Assembly (NCBI RefSeq): GCF_017430385.1
Contig: NZ_JAFRNB010000097.1
Location: 1-46,098, forward strand
Source: Treponema sp.
GTDB lineage: Bacteria; Spirochaetota; Spirochaetia; Treponematales; Treponemataceae
DNA length: 46,098 nucleotides
Direction of reading: 5' to 3'
The notes below the pieces were generated by a model. The model saw nothing but the letters and a program-made list of their open reading frames with translations, made no database searches and was not told where the DNA came from. A program made the translations under genes and the position numbers. Of the stretch, positions 40,960 to 46,098 are shown one piece after another; the first letter of the stretch is position 1, and every line of letters starts with the position of its first letter.

Positions 40960-42156
40960 CTATTCATCTATTTCAATTACATCCTCAAGGACATAAGCAA
41001 ATGCCGGTGCAGACGAATTGCTGTTCTCCTTGAATTCTTTTCGTAAATCATAAATGTCATCTTCATCATAAGGATTTACGCCTATGTAATTGCCTACAAA
41101 AACACTCTGCTTACCTTTTTTGAATGCCTGTATTGTTTTTTCAACAATTTCTTCCGAGCCTTTTGCCGCGATGATTGAATTGACTTCAAGCATCTGAACC
41201 CAGCCCAAATCAAAGCCTGCTCCAATATCAGTTCCGTGGACATGCCCCTTGATAAAGCCTTCGATTGATTTTTTTGTGAGAATTGCATCGATAGCTCCGA
41301 GAATGTACGGAGTCCAGTTGATTCGAGTGCTGACAAGGGAAGTCATAGGCGCGACATCAACCATACTCTGATTGTAACCGACATGGAAAACGCCTTTTTC
41401 AAACGATTCTTCACATGCAACAGCTGGTCCGATTGTATCTGAATGCTGCCCGATAATTTTACACCCCTCATCAATCAGTTGCTTCGCACAGAATTTTTCT
41501 TCGGAAAAACTGCTCCATGTGAAAGTGTATGTTACCTTCATCTTCGCGCTGGGAACAATTGAAAGAACGCCCATCAGAAAAGCCGTGTAGCCGGAAATTA
41601 CTTCGGGGTAAGGATAAGCCCCGACATAGCCGATTTTTGCCTCATCCTCGGTGATGATTTTTTTATCTATCATTTCCCTGAGCTTTAGCCCGGCAACTAT
41701 CCCGGAAACGAAACGCCCCTGATAAATTTCGCCCATAAATGTGTGGTAATTTTTTATGATTGGAGCCGAATTTGCATTGTCACCGCAAGCCTGGCAGAAA
41801 TGAACTTTAGGATATTTTTGCGCAATCTGTTTTGTGATAATCGCATGAGAATAACTTGTCGTAAAAATCAGCGAGCAGCCTTCCTTTATAACTTCTTCAA
41901 GATTTTCATCAAGCTTGTCTGGAGTTACATTTGTACGCACAAAAACCTTAATTCTGTCGCCATACCTTTCCTCAACCGCATGTTGACTTCGGATAAAATT
42001 GCTTGTATACGGAATGCTTTCATCGCCATCGTAGATAAATCCGATTTTTACAACATCACTCTTCGCCCCTGTCGGATTAAAGATATAATGATTGAGAGCA
42101 AACGCGATTAAAAAAACAAGTGCCGTGAGTGCCGTTATAACTGTCTCTCGTTTCAT
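40960..42156 (-). CDS. BMP/PnrA-family binding protein with N-terminal membrane anchor
   Basis: This 398-aa protein has one N-terminal helix (VITALTALVFLIAFALNHYIF) and no lipobox Cys, so it is held by an uncleaved anchor or signal peptide. The body is a BMP-family fold: VVKIGFIYDGD, CSLIFTTSYSHA, YPKVHFCQACGD, FMGEIYQGRFVSGIVAGL, KIGYVGAYPYPEVISGYTAFLMG and CKIIGQHSDT. Members bind purine nucleosides (PnrA) or riboflavin (RfuA) in spirochaetes. The ligand here is unknown. Its start overlaps the stop of the HD-GYP gene by 4 bp, so the two are coupled. Confidence 0.85.
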   Translation of the reverse strand: MKRETVITALTALVFLIAFALNHYIFNPTGAKSDVVKIGFIYDGDESIPYTSNFIRSQHAVEERYGDRIKVFVRTNVTPDKLDENLEEVIKEGCSLIFTTSYSHAIITKQIAQKYPKVHFCQACGDNANSAPIIKNYHTFMGEIYQGRFVSGIVAGLKLREMIDKKIITEDEAKIGYVGAYPYPEVISGYTAFLMGVLSIVPSAKMKVTYTFTWSSFSEEKFCAKQLIDEGCKIIGQHSDTIGPAVACEESFEKGVFHVGYNQSMVDVAPMTSLVSTRINWTPYILGAIDAILTKKSIEGFIKGHVHGTDIGAGFDLGWVQMLEVNSIIAAKGSEEIVEKTIQAFKKGKQSVFVGNYIGVNPYDEDDIYDLRKEFKENSNSSAPAFAYVLEDVIEIDE

Positions 42157-45100
42157 TCGCCAGCTCCTTTTTCTTCATGCTCTTTAGACTTTTTGTAAAG
42201 TTCATCAACATTTATCCTGCCCTTTTCGATAAGTCCAAGCATGATGTCGGCGATTTTCGGGTCAAATTGAGTGCCGCTGCATCGTTTTAACTCAGCGAGA
42301 ACATAATCAAAATCAAGCTGCTTTCGGTAAACACGGTTCGCTGTCATAGCATCGAATGCGTCCGCAACGCCAATAATTCTTCCATATAAAGGAATCGCAT
42401 CGCCCTTCAAGCCCTGCGGGTAGCCGGTTCCGTCATACTTTTCGTGATGATACAAAGTTCCTTCGTGGACATGCTCGACCATCGTAAAATCTTTGAGAAT
42501 TTGTGCGCCGCGCGTTACATGCGACTTCATGATTGCGTATTCTTCATCATCGAGTTTGGCCGGCTTGTTAAGGATTCTGTCTGGGATTCCGATTTTGCCG
42601 ATATCGTGAAGAAGGGCTGCCTTACGGATATTTTCACATTCTGATTCGCTGAATCCAAGTTCATGCGCAATCATCACCGAATATTCAGAAACTCGCATTG
42701 AATGTTGACTTGTGTTCTCGTCCTTTGCATCGACCGCCTTAGCAATAGCAAGAATCGTCTCGTTGCCAAGCCGTGCCTGCTCCTTTGCAAGCTCCACCTG
42801 CTTCTTCTGGAATTCGATTCGGTGCTGGAACTGACTTCTGAGACCAAGCCAGGTAAACAATGAAACGGCCAGAGTTCCAATCAAAAACATGTAGACTTTG
42901 AAGAAAGCATGGTCATAAATTTCTTTTTCTTTTATGAGCTTGTAGCTGCTCTGCTCGATAATTTTCTGATCTTTGTCAAAAACTGCGATGTGGAAAGTGT
43001 AGTTCCCGGAAGGAAGATTTGTGTAAGTCACCGTTGAAAGCTGCCGCTGGGAAATTATGATTTCACTCGGATCAAATCCTTCAAGATAATAGCTTACGGT
43101 CGGATCAAGGACAGTGTAATTGACGACTTCCGGGAAAATCTCGATTTTGCTAGTGTTTCTGCTGATTATAAGTGGCTCACTCCGCTCGATTTGGAAAGAA
43201 ATGCCGTCAAGCTTGACCTGAGATACCATCATGTGATAAGAAAGGTCCCCGAAAATGTAATTGTTCATGTCAACGACATAAACGCCTGTTCCGCACGAAA
43301 TATAAAGCCTGTCATTTTCGTCACAGTAATTCCACGCATTTGCCGTAATATTTGAATTCAAGCCACTTTTTGCATCAAGAAGGTCGTAAGGCATATTTTC
43401 GGCGTTGTCAAAAAGTGCCTGATTACTCACGACATGGATTCCCGCGCTTCCAAGCACAAAAAGATTGCCGTCCTTGCCCGCAATTATGTCGTAATTGTTG
43501 AAATAAGGAAAATTCTTGAGAGAGCGGATGTTAAAAGCGTCATCCATGTAAGAAAGGCCGTTGCTCGAAACAATGTAAACACCGTTGCCTTGCGGATCCC
43601 GGACAGTACGCAAAATTACATCACTGGAAAGACCGTCATTCAAAGTTAGCATTTTTAAGATTTCGCCATCTTTGATTACCGCAAGACCGTCGCCGTCTGT
43701 GCCCGCAAGCAAAATGCCGTTTTTCATCTGCATGAGGCTCAAAGTCTGCGCATTGTTCTGTGCATGGCTGTAAGTGACCTGCTGAACAACTTTTTTGTCA
43801 CGGATATAGGCAAGTCCTTTTACACTTGCGGCAACAATCGTTCCGTCATCAAGCTCCAGCGCAACCCTCATTCTGTTGCCGACATTGCTGTTCTTCGCAT
43901 CGTAGACAGTCATCGCTCCGTTCGGGCTGACTTCAACAAGGCCTTTTCCGTAAGTACAAACCCAAAGATTGCCCTTTGAATCTGTGAGCAGGCAGCGGAT
44001 TCGAGTGCCGCCAAAATATTCTCTAATCGAATTTTGAACGCTTTTTCCGTCTTTTATTACATCAAGGCCTTTATCTGTTCCGACATAAAGCGCATCGTTC
44101 CATTTTGTGACAGAATTCACGACTTTTGGAGTCATGCCAAGGGAGCCGTAAAGATTTGTGAACGAGGATGATGAAATCCTGAGCAGACCTTGCCTTGAAG
44201 AAGTGAACCAGTAATTTCCCTGATAATCGATTGTCATGCTGTCAATCGAGCTGTTGAACGGCCCGGTCTCAATCATATTGAAAGCAGAGTCGTCGTTAAA
44301 ATAGCCGATTCCGTTGTCCGCACAGACAAAAGTTCGCCCCTCGCTGAAATAGATTTTGTTGATGTAGTTGAGCGAACCGCAGGAGATTTTTCCAAGCAAA
44401 TCCGACTCCCATTCGCCAATCTGATAACGGTAAATGTGATTCTTTGATGTTCCGACATAAAGGATTCCGTGCTCATCAAAAGAACAGCTCTTGAAAATTT
44501 CCTTGTCTTCGCTGAGTGAGACCGAATATCTGACTTCGCTTTCGTTGAGTATGAAAAGTTCGCCGCTTGAAGTGATTGCCGCCACAAAGCCGTTGTCGTC
44601 CGCGCTCAAATCAACCGTAAATCCGACATCTTTTATAATATTGCAAATCCGAAGTCCGCTGTTAAGCTCCAGAACAAGGATTCCGATTGAAGTTCCGACA
44701 TAGTAATATCCGTCCGCCCCTTTTACGATTGCCCGCACCGAATTTGAAGGAAGTCCGTCATCGCCATCAAGAGTGGAAATTATCTTGCCGTTTATGCAGA
44801 TTGAAACTCCATTGTCGTTGGTTCCAATCCACAAACGCCCCTCTTCATCAACATAAAGGCAGTTGGCGTTTCTTACGGAATCAAAATCTTTCATCCATTT
44901 AAATTCGCTTCCATTATAACGGTAAAGCCCCGCATAAGTTCCAATCCAAAGAATGCCGTCAGGAGTCTGGGCAATGTCGTTCGCCTCGCCGCATGGAAGG
45001 CCGTTGTCGCTGGAATAAATTGTCTGAACATAAGAAGTTAAATTCTGATTTTTAAACTTAGGCTGAGACTCCGCATTCTGACTTGAAAATGCAAAAAACA

Positions 45101-45752
45101 GCGTCGCAAAAAGAATCGGTGCGCATTTTATTGGATTTGATGAAGCCGATTTTGACTGAGCGCGTTTTTGCCAGATTTTTGATTTTACGATAATGACGAG
45201 CTGCAAAAATTTCTTGCGGTTCTTCCAAATTTTTATTCCTATATAAGGCAAGAATACGGCAATCACCTTGTCCAAAAAGTCGATGTAAAACTGACCGATT
45301 ACCGAGCAGAGGAACCTAGGCATTCCCTGCTCTTCAAGATATCGGATTACGCCGTCGCCCCAAAGATTGAAAGTCATTCCATCCGCAAAAATCCAGCTGA
45401 TTGCAACAGAAATTGCGACCGAAAAACCAGTTACGATAAGGCTTGCCGAAACAGTGCCATAAAGAGTCTCGAACCATTTTCGCCGGGCAGCAATTCCTAC
45501 GACCACAGCAATCGCAACGCTCGTAAAGGCATACATGTATGAAAACGACGGAAAATCACTGCCGATGAGATTCATTGTTACGCCGACGATGGAGCCACAG
45601 ACCGGCCCGAAGATATATGCGGAAATCACCGTTCCAAAGGAATCAAGCCAAAGAGGAAGTGAAAAATATCGTGCAAAATAGCTGCCAGAAAGGTTGAGGA
45701 AGATACAAAAAGCTGTAAAAAGAGCAATCTTCAGGTCTTTTTTCGATAGCAT
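42153..45752 (-). CDS. Sensor fusion: ECF-S-like membrane domain, Reg_prop propeller, Y_Y_Y domain and HD-GYP phosphodiesterase
   Basis: This is a 1199-aa protein. Residues 1-180 form about five to six helices resembling an ECF-transporter S component (LPLWLDSFGTVISAYIFGPVCGSIVG). Residues about 205-228 are signal-peptide-like (APILFATLFFAFSSQNAES). Residues about 240-800 are repeats of the two-component propeller type (DGILWIGTYAGLYRYNG, DGLPSNSVRAIV, NDGLSSDVIL). Residues about 860-925 form a Y_Y_Y domain, followed by a helix (FFKVYMFLIGTLAVSLFTW), a coiled coil and HD-GYP (LLHDIGKIGIPDRIL and HHEKYDGTGYPQG intact). It should hydrolyse cyclic di-GMP in response to an outside signal. TACAAT lies 8 nt before the ATG. 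Confidence 0.88.
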   Translation of the reverse strand: MLSKKDLKIALFTAFCIFLNLSGSYFARYFSLPLWLDSFGTVISAYIFGPVCGSIVGVTMNLIGSDFPSFSYMYAFTSVAIAVVVGIAARRKWFETLYGTVSASLIVTGFSVAISVAISWIFADGMTFNLWGDGVIRYLEEQGMPRFLCSVIGQFYIDFLDKVIAVFLPYIGIKIWKNRKKFLQLVIIVKSKIWQKRAQSKSASSNPIKCAPILFATLFFAFSSQNAESQPKFKNQNLTSYVQTIYSSDNGLPCGEANDIAQTPDGILWIGTYAGLYRYNGSEFKWMKDFDSVRNANCLYVDEEGRLWIGTNDNGVSICINGKIISTLDGDDGLPSNSVRAIVKGADGYYYVGTSIGILVLELNSGLRICNIIKDVGFTVDLSADDNGFVAAITSSGELFILNESEVRYSVSLSEDKEIFKSCSFDEHGILYVGTSKNHIYRYQIGEWESDLLGKISCGSLNYINKIYFSEGRTFVCADNGIGYFNDDSAFNMIETGPFNSSIDSMTIDYQGNYWFTSSRQGLLRISSSSFTNLYGSLGMTPKVVNSVTKWNDALYVGTDKGLDVIKDGKSVQNSIREYFGGTRIRCLLTDSKGNLWVCTYGKGLVEVSPNGAMTVYDAKNSNVGNRMRVALELDDGTIVAASVKGLAYIRDKKVVQQVTYSHAQNNAQTLSLMQMKNGILLAGTDGDGLAVIKDGEILKMLTLNDGLSSDVILRTVRDPQGNGVYIVSSNGLSYMDDAFNIRSLKNFPYFNNYDIIAGKDGNLFVLGSAGIHVVSNQALFDNAENMPYDLLDAKSGLNSNITANAWNYCDENDRLYISCGTGVYVVDMNNYIFGDLSYHMMVSQVKLDGISFQIERSEPLIISRNTSKIEIFPEVVNYTVLDPTVSYYLEGFDPSEIIISQRQLSTVTYTNLPSGNYTFHIAVFDKDQKIIEQSSYKLIKEKEIYDHAFFKVYMFLIGTLAVSLFTWLGLRSQFQHRIEFQKKQVELAKEQARLGNETILAIAKAVDAKDENTSQHSMRVSEYSVMIAHELGFSESECENIRKAALLHDIGKIGIPDRILNKPAKLDDEEYAIMKSHVTRGAQILKDFTMVEHVHEGTLYHHEKYDGTGYPQGLKGDAIPLYGRIIGVADAFDAMTANRVYRKQLDFDYVLAELKRCSGTQFDPKIADIMLGLIEKGRINVDELYKKSKEHEEKGAGE

Positions 45753-45858
45753 ATCATATTATTGTAAGGTTAAATTCAGACTTTGGCAAATTTATTCCAC
45801 TTGAAAAAATCCCTCGAATTTGTTTTAATAGAGGCAATTTGGGAATCATTTGCAAATT

Positions 45859-46098
45859 ATGACTTATAACACCGAACAGCGCACTTCATTGCTTTCATTT
45901 TTGACTGAAAATCCAGACAAAACTTTTTCTGCAAAAGAAATTGCGGCGGCTCTTGAGGGCAAAAACATCAGCAAAAGCTCCGTCTACCGCAATCTGGCCG
46001 AGCTTGAAGCCGAGCAAAAAATCAAGCGGGTCACAAAGACGGGCAGCAAGGAATCCTTCTACCAGTTTTTCGACAATTCCGAGTGCAAGAATCACATT
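45859..46098 (+). CDS. Fur-family metal regulator (5' part)
   Basis: The first 80 residues of a Fur/PerR-type repressor are present before the window ends. The winged-helix region is clear: LLSFLTENPDKTFSAKEIAAAL, then ISKSSVYRNLAELEAEQKI with the recognition helix SSVYRNL. The following SFYQFF and NSECKNH match the hinge where the His of the metal site lies. ATG 45859 is the likely start, although it has no strong ribosome-binding site. It is divergent from the HD-GYP gene across 106 bp. Which Fur type it is cannot be decided without the C-terminus. Confidence 0.85.
   Translation, partial: MTYNTEQRTSLLSFLTENPDKTFSAKEIAAALEGKNISKSSVYRNLAELEAEQKIKRVTKTGSKESFYQFFDNSECKNHI

Noticed and set aside
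1..46098. Prophage, integrative element or antiphage island
   Set aside because: No integrase, capsid, terminase, transposase or known defence genes were seen. The only defence-like genes are the YoeB toxin-antitoxin pair.

Overview
This window looks like the chromosome of a host-associated or free-living Treponema-type spirochaete. Evidence: a FlaB-type core flagellin behind a strong ribosome-binding site, many lipoproteins with short spirochaetal lipoboxes, a MurA carrying Asp in place of the fosfomycin-target Cys, a chemotaxis-receptor fragment with a C-terminus I associate with treponemes, and moderate-GC coding DNA. The assignment rests on family recognition, not on a search.

Layout. 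Positions 1-5.8 kb hold a split iron(III)-type ABC transporter: lipoprotein receptor, double-length permease, then ATPase. A YoeB-type toxin-antitoxin pair, gene scraps and a patatin-like lipase lie between permease and ATPase. Positions 6-13.3 kb hold a cation/proton antiporter fused to a PTS EIIA domain, peptidase T, a GH31 alpha-glucosidase and MurA, separated by repetitive or palindromic DNA. Positions 13.5-25.7 kb are housekeeping: a pair of 3TM-soluble-3TM membrane proteins resembling LptF/LptG in topology, a STAS/zinc-ribbon protein, an SDR, TrmJ, a sigma-54 activator without DNA-binding domain next to a WecG/TagA glycosyltransferase, RsmE, a C-terminal processing protease, a MinD/FlhG-like ATPase and Lgt. 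Positions 25.9-27.9 kb hold flaB, a tRNA-Val(CAC) gene and a second RsmE-like methyltransferase. Positions 28-33 kb hold two tandem HExxH zinc-protease lipoproteins, a small exported protein and an orphan LivJ/K-type binding protein. Positions 33.1-36.9 kb hold Fmt, a PASTA protein and a Na/Pi cotransporter. About 1.8 kb after that is a graveyard of gene fragments and hairpin arrays. The right end (38.8-46.1 kb) has a DtxR/MntR-like regulator, a three-gene minus-strand locus (extracytoplasmic flavin reductase, BMP-family binding protein, and a 1199-aa ECF-S-like/beta-propeller/HD-GYP fusion) and the start of a Fur-family gene.

Three themes stand out. (1) Many genes have a TATAAT-like -10 box only 6-8 nt before the ATG and no Shine-Dalgarno sequence, which predicts leaderless mRNAs. 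(2) Intergenic DNA is rich in palindromes and repeats. One repeat copy supplies the N-terminus and ribosome-binding site of the ABC permease, and a 14-nt tandem repeat sits inside the second RsmE. (3) The HD-GYP/BMP/flavin-reductase locus looks like an uncharacterised sensory-redox module and is my best candidate for a new system.
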